This document shows, in pieces, positions 53,554 through 63,103 of a stretch of DNA of 64,000 nt; position 1 is the first letter of the stretch; each line of letters starts with the position of its first letter. A program made the position numbers and the translations under genes. Location of the stretch: contig JAUXYA010000029.1 in NCBI GenBank assembly GCA_030684405.1, positions 145,147 through 209,146 of the forward strand, in the 5' to 3' direction. The notes below the pieces were generated by a model. That model worked only from the letters and a program-made list of their open reading frames with translations. It was not told the DNA's origin and made no database searches. Origin of the DNA: Burkholderiales bacterium. Lineage in GTDB: Bacteria; Pseudomonadota; Gammaproteobacteria; Burkholderiales; SG8-41.

Positions 53554-55188
53554 TTGTCCGCAGTCATGACCTCCATCGAAGCCCCGCCGGCGCAGGGTGA
53601 ACTCTCTCACCGTTTGTCGGAACTGCTGCGCATCGGCGCGGCTCTGTCCAAGGAGCGCGACATCAACCGCCTGCTCGAGGCGATCCTTGTCGCAGCCAAG
53701 GAAATCACCAACGCCGATGGCGGCACGCTGTACCGGATGACCGAGGACCGGCAGGCCCTGCGTTTCGAAATCATGCGCAACGACACGCTGGGCATCGCGA
53801 TGGGCGGCACCAGCGGCGAAGATATCCCGTTCTACCCGGTCAACCTCTACGACCGGGACGGCGGGGCAATCCACAGCATGGTTGCCGCCTACGCGGTTCA
53901 CCACGATTGTTCGGTTAATATCGCCGACGCCTACACCGAAGCCGGCTTCGATTTTTCCGGCACCAAGAATTTCGACAAGAAGACGGGCTATCGCTCGACC
54001 TCCTTCCTGACGGTGCCGATGAAGAATCACGAGGACGAGATCATCGGCGTCCTCCAGCTGATCAACGCCAAACAGCGTGCCGGCGGTGAAGTCGTGCCGT
54101 TTTCCGACGACGACCAGAAGCTCGCCGAGTCACTGGCTTCCCAGGCTGCGATCGCGCTGACCAACCGGCTGCTGATTAACCACCTTGAAGCACTGTTCGA
54201 ATCCTTCATCCAGATGATTAACGCGGCGATCGACGACAAATCGCCATACACCGGCGGGCACTGCGAGCGCGTGCCGATGCTGACCATGCTGCTGGCGGAG
54301 GCGGTGAACAACTGCAAGGTGGGGCCCTTGCGCGATTTCGCGATGAGCGAGCGTGATCGCTACGAGCTGAAAATTGCCGGACTGCTGCACGACTGCGGCA
54401 AGGTGACCACGCCTGTGCACGTGGTCGACAAGGCCACCAAGCTGCAGACCATTTATGACCGGATCGACCTGATCGACACCCGTTTCGAGGTTCTGCGCCG
54501 TGATTCCGAAATCGCGCGGCTCAGCGGTCACGCCTCGGCGGAGCAGACGGCAGCCCTGCTGCGGACACTCGAAGAGGACCGCGAATTCCTGCGCCGCGCC
54601 AACGTCGGCGGCGAGTCAATGACCGATGCCGACGTCGAGCGTGTCAGGGCGATCGCCGCCCGCCACACCTGGCAGCGTGCAGACGGCAGCCTGGTACCCT
54701 TCCTCAGCGCGGACGAGCTCGAAAACCTGACCATCCGCGCAGGCACGCTCACTGCGGCCGAACGCCAGATCATCAACCATCACATCGAAGTCACGATCCA
54801 GATGCTCGAATCGCTGCCCTGGCCGCGGCACCTGAAGAAGGTGCCCGAGTACGCCGGAGGCCATCACGAGCGCATGGATGGCAAGGGTTACCCGCGCGGG
54901 CTGACCCGCGAGCAGATGTCGGTGCAGGCGCGCTGCATGGGCATTGCCGACATCTTCGAGGCGCTGACGGCGAAGGACAGGCCCTACAAAAAAGGCAAGA
55001 CGCTGACGGAGTCGCTCACCATACTCGGCAAGTTCAAGCTGAACGGCCATGTCGATCCCGACCTCTTCGACATTTTCATGTGGGAAAAGGTCTACGAGAA
55101 ATACGCCAGGGAATACCTCGATCCGGAGCAGATCGATATCGTTGATGTCGCGCGCATCCCCGGCTACCGGTCGCCACCGGCGCAATAA
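53554..55188 (+). CDS. GAF domain plus HD-GYP domain protein
   Basis: GAF N-terminal half; LLHDCGKVTTP (HD) and HHERMDGKGYPRGL (GYP). Confidence 0.93.
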   Translation: MSAVMTSIEAPPAQGELSHRLSELLRIGAALSKERDINRLLEAILVAAKEITNADGGTLYRMTEDRQALRFEIMRNDTLGIAMGGTSGEDIPFYPVNLYDRDGGAIHSMVAAYAVHHDCSVNIADAYTEAGFDFSGTKNFDKKTGYRSTSFLTVPMKNHEDEIIGVLQLINAKQRAGGEVVPFSDDDQKLAESLASQAAIALTNRLLINHLEALFESFIQMINAAIDDKSPYTGGHCERVPMLTMLLAEAVNNCKVGPLRDFAMSERDRYELKIAGLLHDCGKVTTPVHVVDKATKLQTIYDRIDLIDTRFEVLRRDSEIARLSGHASAEQTAALLRTLEEDREFLRRANVGGESMTDADVERVRAIAARHTWQRADGSLVPFLSADELENLTIRAGTLTAAERQIINHHIEVTIQMLESLPWPRHLKKVPEYAGGHHERMDGKGYPRGLTREQMSVQARCMGIADIFEALTAKDRPYKKGKTLTESLTILGKFKLNGHVDPDLFDIFMWEKVYEKYAREYLDPEQIDIVDVARIPGYRSPPAQ

Positions 55189-55198
55189 CTGCGGACGA

Positions 55199-55519
55199 TC
55201 AGTCCTTCTTCGACACCGCAACAACCAGTTTCTCGGTGATCATCTCGATGAAGGCGTCGTCGTAACCGCGCTCCTTCATTTCCCAGCGGAAAGTATTGGC
55301 CAGCCGGGCTTTTTTATAGAGACCCAGCTTGTGTTTTTGGCGGAAAGCGGTTGCGGTTTCAAACAGCGCATCGACTTTTGGTTCCAGTGTCTTGAGGGAA
55401 ACCCCGGGATTTCCGGAGGATGCCTTTCCTTTCGGCGGTCGCAGAGTCATGACCGTGTCGACGAGGCCGCGCGCAAACTCATCCACCTGTTTCCCTGAAG
55501 CCGATCCGAAAAGACCCAT
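55199..55519 (-). CDS. Small conserved-type hypothetical protein (106 aa)
   Basis: MGLFGSASGKQVDEFARGLVDTVMTLRPPKGK...; ATG 55519 preferred over the much longer ORF. Confidence 0.6.
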   Translation of the reverse strand: MGLFGSASGKQVDEFARGLVDTVMTLRPPKGKASSGNPGVSLKTLEPKVDALFETATAFRQKHKLGLYKKARLANTFRWEMKERGYDDAFIEMITEKLVVAVSKKD

Positions 55520-55660
55520 GACACATTCCTTTGAGCGGGATGAAAGAATCGCCTGTGTAGAATGCGAGAATACCAAGCATGTTCCTGCAGGTGTAGCCCC
55601 GCAGAAGGCCGGGCTGCCTGAAGGATTTCCATTTGCGGCCAGAAGTGCAGGAAAAAACTG

Positions 55661-57421
55661 ATGCGCATGTTGAAAAATCTGCTGACCGGCCTGTGGCGGG
55701 CGCCCGCCGATGCTGCAAGGGCCGCACGCGAACAGGAGGCTGTGACCAGCCTGGGGCCGGCGATTGAAGCATTCAACGCGGGCCGCTACGAGGACGCGGT
55801 CCGGGCCTGCGAGGCAGTGATCGCCGGGAAGCCGCAAAGCGCGCAGGCTCGCCACCTGTGCGGTCGTGCGCTGATGGCGCTGCAGCGCCACGCCGAGGCC
55901 GAGCGCCTGCTGCAGGCTGCGCTGGAGTTGGACCCCGATCTCGCGGACGCGCATGGGGATCTGGCGACGATCCGCTTCGAAGCCGGAGACCACGAGGCCG
56001 CCGAGAGGCATGCCCGTGATGCGGTGGCCGCGCAGCCTGCCGAGGCCCGGTTCCGCGAAGTGCTGGCAGATGTGCTGCAGGCAAGGGGGCGTGACCGTGA
56101 CGCATTGACTGAACTGTTTGCGGCCCTGGAGTTTGCGCCGGAACGCCAGGATTTGCTGATCCGCCTGTGTACCGGGCTGGACCGTGTCGGCCAGCACCGC
56201 GAGATGCTGCCGCTGGCTCAACGCGCCATTGCGGAGAACGGCGAGAGTATTGAGACGCTGTGCTGCCTCGCCTTGGCGCAGTATGGCGTGGACGATCTCG
56301 AGGCTGCCGTGGCGACGGCGAGGAAGGCATTACGGCTGCGCAGTGACAAATCGGCACCGTATGCAGTCCTCGGCAACGCGCTGCTCGAGCTGGGTCAACC
56401 CGAAGAGGCGCTGGCTGCGCACCGCCGGGCGCTGAAACTCGAGCCCGATTCCGTGACGGCTCGTTACAACATCAGTCTGATCCACCTGATGCGCTGGCGC
56501 TTTCGCGAGGGCTGGGAGGATTTCGAGCAGCGCCTGAATATCAACCGGTTCAAGGCATGGCGGTCTTGTGAGCCGCGCTGGAACGGCAGGGCTCTGCAGG
56601 GTCGGACTATCCTGATCATGCGGGAACAGGGGCTGGGGGACGAGATCATGTATGCCTCCTGCTATCCCGATCTGCTCAGGCAGTCAGCACAGTGTCATAT
56701 AGAATGCGACCCGCGTCTTGAGCGTCTGTTTGCCCGTTCCTTTCCCGGTGCCCGCTTCCACCCCCTGCCGGATTTGAACACCCGGGAACGTACTGATCCG
56801 GGGGCGTCGGTCGATGTTTACAGTTATGCCGGCAGCCTGCCGCGTCATTTCCGTAATGGATTACAGGAATTCCCGGCACACAGCGGCTATCTCAAACCCG
56901 ATCCGCAGCGGGTTGAGCATTGGCGGCAGCGGCTTGCTGCGCTGGGGCCCGGGCTCAAGGTCGGCATTTCCTGGCGCGGTGGCGTAGCAGTCACGCGGCG
57001 GGGGCGTCGATCACTGGATTTGACACAGCTGCTGCCGGTGTTGTCGGTGCCCGGGGTGCACTGGGTCAATCTGCAATACGGAGATCGGGGCGCCGAAATC
57101 GCTGAGTTTGCCTCCGCGCAAAAGATCGCCATCACGGACTGGCCCGAGGCGATCGACGGGGATTATGACGAGACAGCGGCACTGGTCAGCGCACTCGATC
57201 TGGTGATATCCGTCTGCACTTCAATCATTCATCTGACCGGGGCGCTGGGTCGGCCGGCGTGGGTGCTGACACCACGGATTCCAGAATGGCGTTACGGTCT
57301 AGAGCGCGACACCATGCCCTGGTACCCTGCGGTGCGCCTGTTTCGGCAGTCCGAGCGCGGTGAATGGCAGCCCGTCATTACCGAAATCCAGGGTCGACTG
57401 CAGGATCAGGCGAACAGCTAA
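55661..57421 (+). CDS. TPR-repeat protein with C-terminal glycosyltransferase (GT9-like) domain
   Basis: Repeated TPR motifs then GRTILIMREQGLGDEIMYASCYPDLL ... VGISWRGG ... DLVISVCTSIIHLTGALGRPAWVL. Confidence 0.88.
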   Translation: MRMLKNLLTGLWRAPADAARAAREQEAVTSLGPAIEAFNAGRYEDAVRACEAVIAGKPQSAQARHLCGRALMALQRHAEAERLLQAALELDPDLADAHGDLATIRFEAGDHEAAERHARDAVAAQPAEARFREVLADVLQARGRDRDALTELFAALEFAPERQDLLIRLCTGLDRVGQHREMLPLAQRAIAENGESIETLCCLALAQYGVDDLEAAVATARKALRLRSDKSAPYAVLGNALLELGQPEEALAAHRRALKLEPDSVTARYNISLIHLMRWRFREGWEDFEQRLNINRFKAWRSCEPRWNGRALQGRTILIMREQGLGDEIMYASCYPDLLRQSAQCHIECDPRLERLFARSFPGARFHPLPDLNTRERTDPGASVDVYSYAGSLPRHFRNGLQEFPAHSGYLKPDPQRVEHWRQRLAALGPGLKVGISWRGGVAVTRRGRRSLDLTQLLPVLSVPGVHWVNLQYGDRGAEIAEFASAQKIAITDWPEAIDGDYDETAALVSALDLVISVCTSIIHLTGALGRPAWVLTPRIPEWRYGLERDTMPWYPAVRLFRQSERGEWQPVITEIQGRLQDQANS

Positions 57422-57444
57422 AAACTGACAATCTTTGTCAGTTT
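57422..57444. other. Perfect inverted repeat after TPR-glycosyltransferase stop
   Basis: aaactgaca-atctt-tgtcagttt, no T tract. Confidence 0.7.
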
Positions 57445-57578
57445 GTGACGCTCTGCTGGATGGGCGAAACCGGGCCGCTGACATATGGAATTTGTGGGCC
57501 CGACGAAGCAATATAGTCCGTGATCCAGTTCACAGACCTCCTCTGAAAATAAGACTGGATTTACAAATATATCAATAT

Positions 57579-57591
57579 AATCAATAAGTTA
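57579..57591 (+). promoter_or_regulatory. IHF consensus match upstream of the pilin sigma-54 promoter
   Basis: AATCAATAAGTTA matches WATCAANNNNTTR. Confidence 0.5.
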
Positions 57592-57630
57592 GTTAATTCA
57601 GCTGCCGTTGCCTACATTACCAGCGCACTT

Positions 57631-57646
57631 TGGTACGGGACTTGCT
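57631..57646 (+). promoter_or_regulatory. Sigma-54 (RpoN) -24/-12 promoter for pilin
   Basis: TGGTACGGGACTTGCT vs consensus TGGCACGNNNNTTGCW; one mismatch outside the invariant GG/GC. Confidence 0.75.
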
Positions 57647-57704
57647 CTAAAGGACTGGCGGGCCATGCCCGGCATTACCGTGTTTAACTTTATGGGAGCA
57701 TCAT

Positions 57705-58136
57705 ATGAAAAATCTGCAAAAGGGCTTTACGCTGATCGAACTGATGATCGTCGTGGCGATCATCGGCATTCTGGCAGCGATTGCGATTCCGCAGTACCAG
57801 GACTACATCACCCGTGCCAAGTGGCAGGACAATCTAGCCCGCGTCCAGGCCTTCAAGACGGCGATTGCCGAATGTCTGCAGAACAATGCGGGCCAGATGG
57901 CCGAGTGCGATACCACGGACGAAGTGCGCAGTTCCACTGGCGCGCTGACTCTCCCGGCGCCTACCGCCAACATCTCCGCACTGTCGTACGACGCGAACGG
58001 TATCCTGATCACCGGCACGCCTGGCGTTGGTAACTGCACGGTGTTGATCGCTGCGAATCTGACTGGATCATCGGTGGGTTGGACTTACACCAACGGTGGC
58101 GGCTGCAACAAATCCAGAACTGGCGTGGGCACCTGA
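57705..58136 (+). CDS. Type IV pilin major subunit (PilA/PilE type)
   Basis: [40 protein letters not shown]; two C-terminal cysteines. Confidence 0.95.
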   Translation: MKNLQKGFTLIELMIVVAIIGILAAIAIPQYQDYITRAKWQDNLARVQAFKTAIAECLQNNAGQMAECDTTDEVRSSTGALTLPAPTANISALSYDANGILITGTPGVGNCTVLIAANLTGSSVGWTYTNGGGCNKSRTGVGT

Positions 58137-58151
58137 TACATACTGGCTCTG

Positions 58152-58181
58152 AAAAAACCCCGGGCAACCGGGGTTTTTTTT
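58152..58181 (+). terminator. Rho-independent terminator after pilin
   Basis: aaaaaaccccgg-gcaa-ccggggttttttt. Confidence 0.92.
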
Positions 58182-58296
58182 GTACCGTAAGGCTTTCGTG
58201 CGACAGTTGCGCGACTGCGCGTCAACAGCCCGCTTGCATTGCGCAGGATTCCAGTTGTAATGACCGTCGTCGTAACTGTGGATTTTCTGAGGTCCG

Positions 58297-59781
58297 ATGG
58301 ACAGCACCGCAAAACTGCCGGGCCGGATCGAGTGGCGCAACTTGCCGTGGATCACGGTATGCCTCGCCGCCTTCGTTTTTCTTGCGTCCAACGTGGATTT
58401 GGCACCCAGCTTGCAATGGCATGACGGGCAGCGGCTGGGACAACTGCTCCTGCTGACCGTTTTGCTGGGCCTGATGCTGTGGCCGGCGCACTGGCGTGGA
58501 GTGACCAATGCGTGGTCATGCCTACAGCCGTGGACGCGATGTGCCTGGTCGACGGCATTTCTGCTGGGGCTGGCTTCGAGTGTAATGGCGGCGTTGCCGC
58601 GCTGGGCATTGCTGGAGTGGGGGCTACTGTGGCTACTGCTGATAGTGATTTTTTCCGTGGCAGAGCAGCGGCGGACGTACGGCGGAAAATTCGATGGCTG
58701 GTTGGTAATTCTGTTTTTTTCGACCGCGACAGCCTATGCAGTCTCCAGTGCCGTTATTTATCTGACGATGTTGCTGGCAGGTCCGTCGTACGGACAGGCA
58801 TTCAATGTGCTGGAGCTGTATCACGGATTCTCCAATGTCCGCTTTTTTGGCTATCTGCAGACCATGCTGCTGCCCTTTTTGCTGCTGCCTGCGATGTGGT
58901 GGGGAACGACCCTGGTGCGGCGCATTTTGTTTTGGAGTGTGCCGATAGCGTGGTGGATGCTGGTGGTCGGCTCCGGGTCGCGCGGCACTTGGGTGGCACT
59001 GCTGGTCGGAATGGTTGCGGTGTTGCTGTTTGCTGGCCAACCAGGCCGCCAGTGGATGCGCTGGCAGCTCGCCGCGCTGATCGGTGGGGGAGTTTGTTAC
59101 GGAGTGTTTGTCTTGCTGGTGCCGCAGTGGCTGGCGCAGCCTGCGGTCTACCTGCACCGTAGCGGCGAGATCATGTCGCTGTCCTTGCGCGAAGTATTGT
59201 GGGCCGAGGCGCTGCATTTTTCATGGCATCAGCCCTGGCTGGGCATTGGTCCGATGCACTATGCGCATACCGCTTCCCGGATTGCGGCGCATCCACACAA
59301 TGCCGTGCTGCAGTGGTTGGCGGAATGGGGAATACCTGCCGCGCTGCTGCTGACTTCACTTTGCGCCGTGGCCGGGTTGACTTTCGCCGCGCATGTGCGG
59401 CGGGTGGTGCAGGCGAATAACGGCGCGCGGGTGCCGGTGCAGGTAGCCTTGCTGGCGGCCTTGTCCGGTGCCGCGGCGCAGGCAATGGTCGATGGCGTCC
59501 TGGTCATGCCGGTCAGCCAGACCCTGCTGGCTTTGCTCTGCGGCTGGGCGATGGGGCTCTATTTCGAGGAACGCGGACGTACTGCGTATAGCGGGATCAT
59601 CGGGCGCACCGCGTTGGCGGCCATGACCCTGACCGCGGCCATTGTGGTGGCGTGGGGTGTTACGCCGGAAATCGGCCGTATTGCCGAGCGCGAAGTAGCC
59701 TATCTGGCCGCCTATCCGCCGGAAAACCCGGCCCTGCCGAACCTGATGCCGCGATTCTGGACCCAGGGCAGGATCGAATAA
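58297..59781 (+). CDS. O-antigen ligase/PglL (Wzy_C) family membrane protein, candidate pilin O-oligosaccharyltransferase
   Basis: Polytopic protein with WLGIGPMHYAHTASRIAAHPHNAVLQWLAEWGIPAALLL (Wzy_C/PglL-type); next to pilin. Confidence 0.82.
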   Translation: MDSTAKLPGRIEWRNLPWITVCLAAFVFLASNVDLAPSLQWHDGQRLGQLLLLTVLLGLMLWPAHWRGVTNAWSCLQPWTRCAWSTAFLLGLASSVMAALPRWALLEWGLLWLLLIVIFSVAEQRRTYGGKFDGWLVILFFSTATAYAVSSAVIYLTMLLAGPSYGQAFNVLELYHGFSNVRFFGYLQTMLLPFLLLPAMWWGTTLVRRILFWSVPIAWWMLVVGSGSRGTWVALLVGMVAVLLFAGQPGRQWMRWQLAALIGGGVCYGVFVLLVPQWLAQPAVYLHRSGEIMSLSLREVLWAEALHFSWHQPWLGIGPMHYAHTASRIAAHPHNAVLQWLAEWGIPAALLLTSLCAVAGLTFAAHVRRVVQANNGARVPVQVALLAALSGAAAQAMVDGVLVMPVSQTLLALLCGWAMGLYFEERGRTAYSGIIGRTALAAMTLTAAIVVAWGVTPEIGRIAEREVAYLAAYPPENPALPNLMPRFWTQGRIE

Positions 59782-59798
59782 GCGGCAATCTTGCCGTC

Positions 59799-61520
59799 TC
59801 AGGCCGCGATGCCCGGATTCCCGTCAACGCCGATGATCCGCGGCCGGTTGAGCACCGGCGGCTTGATCACTTTCCTCGCGCGCAGGTAACGGGTTACGAC
59901 ATCCCATACCGGTTCGCCCGAGGCGCCTTCGGCGACCGGCGCCCAGCTGGTCAGCTTGTAGCTGCGGCCGGCCTCGATTGCCTTGCCCTTCAGCCGCATG
60001 TCGCTGATGCGGCTGCCGATTTTCTGGGTCGGGTCGCAGGCATATTGCAGTCCGCCGACACGCACCATGTCGCCACCCTGCTGGAAGTACGGGTCGGGGT
60101 TGAACAGGTTGTCGCAGATGTCTTCCAGCAGGTTTTTCAGGTTCTCGCCGGTGATGTTGCTGCTGGTCACCTGCGGGTAGGTGATGGCCGTCATGCTCAT
60201 GATGTCTTCGGTGGTGATTGGCTCGCCGGGCAGGATGGACGTGCCCCAGCGGAAACCCGGCGAGAACGCGATCTCCGCATCCTTCTCGGCCAGCAGCGCA
60301 TCCAGTATCAGCTGGTCGAAGCTGCCGTTGAAATTGCCGCGGCGGAACAGCAGGCCCTCGCTGACCGCAAGTTTTTCGCCGAGCTTGGCTTCGTAGGGTG
60401 CGCGGTGCTTGCGGATGAGCGTGGTCATCTCCGCGTCAGCCGGGAGCAGCTTGGCGAAGACGGGCAGCAGGCGGTAACGCGAGGACTTGACGCCGCCACC
60501 GCGCACGTCGAGCTCAAGCACGCCGAGAAACTTGCCGTTGGAACCGGCGTTGGTGACCAGTGTTATGCCACCGCGGTTTTTGACCGGAACCGGCTGCGGC
60601 ACCGCGTCGTGGGTGTGCCCACCAAGGATGGCATCGATGCCGGAGACCCGCGATGCCAGCTTGATGTCGGTGTCCATGCCGTTGTGCGACAGCAGCACCA
60701 CTGCCTGTGCGCCTTTCTTGCGCGCTTCGTCGACCACGCGCTGCAGGCGTTCTTCCTGGATACCAAAGGTCCAGTCGGCGACCATGTGGCGCGGGTTGGC
60801 GATCGGCGTGTAGGGGAAAGCCTGACCGATGATCGCTACCGGCGCACCGTTGATCTCGCGCAGGGTGTAGGCGCGGAATACCGGGTCGTCGAAATCCGCG
60901 GTGCGGATGTTCTGGGCAAGGAATTCGATGCGGCCCTTGAAGTCCTTGTTGACGACTTCCTCCACGCGCTTCGCGCCATAGGTGAATTCCCAGTGCCCGG
61001 TCATGATGTCCACGCCCAGCAGCTTCGCGGCCTCGACCATGTCCTGGCCCTTGCTCCACAGCGCAGTGGCAGAACCCTGCCAGGTGTCGCCGCCGTCGAG
61101 CAGCAGTGCCCCCGGGCGCTGGGCACGAACCTGCTTGACCAGCGTCGCGAGGTGAGCGAATCCGCCAACCTTGCCGTAGCTGCGGGCGGCCGCGACATAG
61201 TCGAGGTGGGTAAAGGCATGAGCTTCGCGGGTTCCGGGCTTGAGGCCGAAATATTTCAGCAGTGCTTCGCCGACAACGTGGGGCGGGCGGCCGCGGGCAT
61301 CGGCAATGCCGATATTGACGTCGGGTTCGCGAAAATAGACCGGCAGCAGTTGCGCGTGGCAATCGGTGATGTGCATCAGCGTGACGTTGGACTGCGCCTT
61401 GCCGAGGTCGTACAGCGTGCCGCTGGCTGCGGCGGCGAGCGCCGATCCGGCCGTAAGCGGCAGTCCCTGGGCAGCGGCGACCGCCATGATTTGCATGAAT
61501 TCGCGGCGTGAAAGATGCAT
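59799..61520 (-). CDS. soxB: Thiosulfohydrolase SoxB
   Basis: TLMHITDCHAQLLPVYFREPDVNIG, LLLDGGDTWQGSATALWSKGQDMV, GGHTHDAVPQP; sox context. Confidence 0.95.
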   Translation of the reverse strand: MHLSRREFMQIMAVAAAQGLPLTAGSALAAAASGTLYDLGKAQSNVTLMHITDCHAQLLPVYFREPDVNIGIADARGRPPHVVGEALLKYFGLKPGTREAHAFTHLDYVAAARSYGKVGGFAHLATLVKQVRAQRPGALLLDGGDTWQGSATALWSKGQDMVEAAKLLGVDIMTGHWEFTYGAKRVEEVVNKDFKGRIEFLAQNIRTADFDDPVFRAYTLREINGAPVAIIGQAFPYTPIANPRHMVADWTFGIQEERLQRVVDEARKKGAQAVVLLSHNGMDTDIKLASRVSGIDAILGGHTHDAVPQPVPVKNRGGITLVTNAGSNGKFLGVLELDVRGGGVKSSRYRLLPVFAKLLPADAEMTTLIRKHRAPYEAKLGEKLAVSEGLLFRRGNFNGSFDQLILDALLAEKDAEIAFSPGFRWGTSILPGEPITTEDIMSMTAITYPQVTSSNITGENLKNLLEDICDNLFNPDPYFQQGGDMVRVGGLQYACDPTQKIGSRISDMRLKGKAIEAGRSYKLTSWAPVAEGASGEPVWDVVTRYLRARKVIKPPVLNRPRIIGVDGNPGIAA

Positions 61521-61584
61521 GGTGCGGGCTCCGAAAAAAAGAGGCTTGGTCGCCCAAGCCTCTGTCGTGTCGCGATAACGGCGC

Positions 61585-62220
61585 TTACTTGTTGATCGGG
61601 GACTGCGGATCGATCAGGTAAGCGACCAGGTGCGTGATTTGTTCCGGTGTCAGGTGCTTCGTCGTGCCCAGTCGCGGCATGTTGGAGCACGGGAAATAGG
61701 CCCAGGCATTGTAGATTTTCTCGTAGGTGTACTTCACCACGGCTTCGGAGTTGCCGCGCTGCTTGCCGTATCCGGTCAGCGAGGGCCCGACATTGCCGAC
61801 ATTGATTTCTCCGGGTGCCAGCGCATGGCAGTTCTGACACAGGCCGCCGTTTTCCTTGCGGTTCTCGGTCTTGCCGTTGCGGATGCGGTCGCCCGCGCCG
61901 TCATGGGCCAACTGGTCGCCCACTTTCCAGTCGCCGTAGAGCTTGCCGGAGGCCGGATACTGGATCGATGCGCGTGCGAGCTTGACGATTTCCGCCGCCT
62001 CCGCCTGGGTCAGCTTGGCGTCGCCGATCTTGCTGCAGATTTGCTGCGAGCGGTCCTGGTCGAGCCGGCCCTTGTGCGCCGGCGAGAAGGCGAAGGCGTC
62101 ATACACCATTTTTTCCGCCGCCTGGCGGGTGGTGGCTTCGTCGGGATAGCTGGCACATCCTGCGGCGATCGCGCCGGCTGCGGCGACGGCAACCCATTTG
62201 AGTATGCTGGTCTTTTTCAT
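61585..62220 (-). CDS. soxX: Sulfur oxidation c-type cytochrome SoxX
   Basis: Single heme CQNCH, GNVGPSLTGYGKQRG, MPRLG; sox context. Confidence 0.92.
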   Translation of the reverse strand: MKKTSILKWVAVAAAGAIAAGCASYPDEATTRQAAEKMVYDAFAFSPAHKGRLDQDRSQQICSKIGDAKLTQAEAAEIVKLARASIQYPASGKLYGDWKVGDQLAHDGAGDRIRNGKTENRKENGGLCQNCHALAPGEINVGNVGPSLTGYGKQRGNSEAVVKYTYEKIYNAWAYFPCSNMPRLGTTKHLTPEQITHLVAYLIDPQSPINK

Positions 62221-62236
62221 TGTTCCTCCCCCCTCG

Positions 62237-63049
62237 TCAGCGTTTGAAGCCGGGCACCTGAATGACGGCGTCGTTGCCCTGGCGGTTGAGGTAAGTGGTC
62301 AGTGCGATCGAATAATCCGTCGCATACTTGAGATCCGGGAGGCGCATCTGCCAGACACAGTCGTTCAGGCGCCACTGCATGGTGCGCACGACGAAATGCG
62401 AACCGCGGTAGGCGGGCCAGGTCGAAGAGACTTCCTGGGCGCCGGCCTTGCTGGTCATGTGGATCAGGTCCTGCAGGCGGATGCGCTGGTTCGGCTCGCC
62501 ATGGCACTGCACGCAGCCGAAATCGGTCTGCCCGCTGCGCCGGTAGAACAGGTATTCGCCGGCCTTGTACATGTCGTATTCTTTCTGGTGGCTGAGCCTG
62601 ACATTGACCTTCATGCCGTTGGAACGCGAAGTGATGTACAGCGCCAGCGCCTCGATGTCCGAGCCCTTGCTGGCGGGTGCGCTGATCGCCTGCTTCATCA
62701 ACTGGTCGCGGTCAAAGCCCTGCAGCCGCGTCATGCAGGTCAGCAGCCGGGTTTCGAGATCCTCGACACGGTCGGTGTCAGCAAAGTAGCGCGGCAGACG
62801 GGCTGCGGCGCCCACCAGCTTGCCGGGGCCCATGCCGAAATCGCACTGCTCCAGCGACACGTTCTTGGGGCCGCGTTTCTGATAGAACAGGGACTTGCCT
62901 TGGTCTACCCACAACTCCCCCGGATTGTCCTCCATCAGCATTTTACGGCCGACCGAGAGGTCACCCTGTGCCGTGGCCGACGCCGGTAGCGTCAGCGCGA
63001 GGCACAGAGAGACGCATGCGGTAAAGCGGATTCCGCGCACATTCACCAT
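62237..63049 (-). CDS. soxA: Sulfur oxidation c-type cytochrome SoxA
   Basis: CVQCHGEPNQ heme site, FPAYRG-like WPAYRGSHFVVRTMQWRLNDC. Confidence 0.93.
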   Translation of the reverse strand: MVNVRGIRFTACVSLCLALTLPASATAQGDLSVGRKMLMEDNPGELWVDQGKSLFYQKRGPKNVSLEQCDFGMGPGKLVGAAARLPRYFADTDRVEDLETRLLTCMTRLQGFDRDQLMKQAISAPASKGSDIEALALYITSRSNGMKVNVRLSHQKEYDMYKAGEYLFYRRSGQTDFGCVQCHGEPNQRIRLQDLIHMTSKAGAQEVSSTWPAYRGSHFVVRTMQWRLNDCVWQMRLPDLKYATDYSIALTTYLNRQGNDAVIQVPGFKR

Positions 63050-63103
63050 AATCTCCTCCTGCTTATTTGTATTTGTTTCGGGTAATGCGGGACGACCGGT
63101 TCG

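Noticed and set aside
55199-56221. 340-aa reading of the minus-strand ORF
   Set aside because: The upstream two thirds overlap the TPR-glycosyltransferase on the other strand; only the 106-aa C-terminal part (from 55519) looks genuine.
59652-61511. 619-aa plus-strand ORF opposite soxB
   Set aside because: Shadow ORF; SoxB motifs are on the minus strand.
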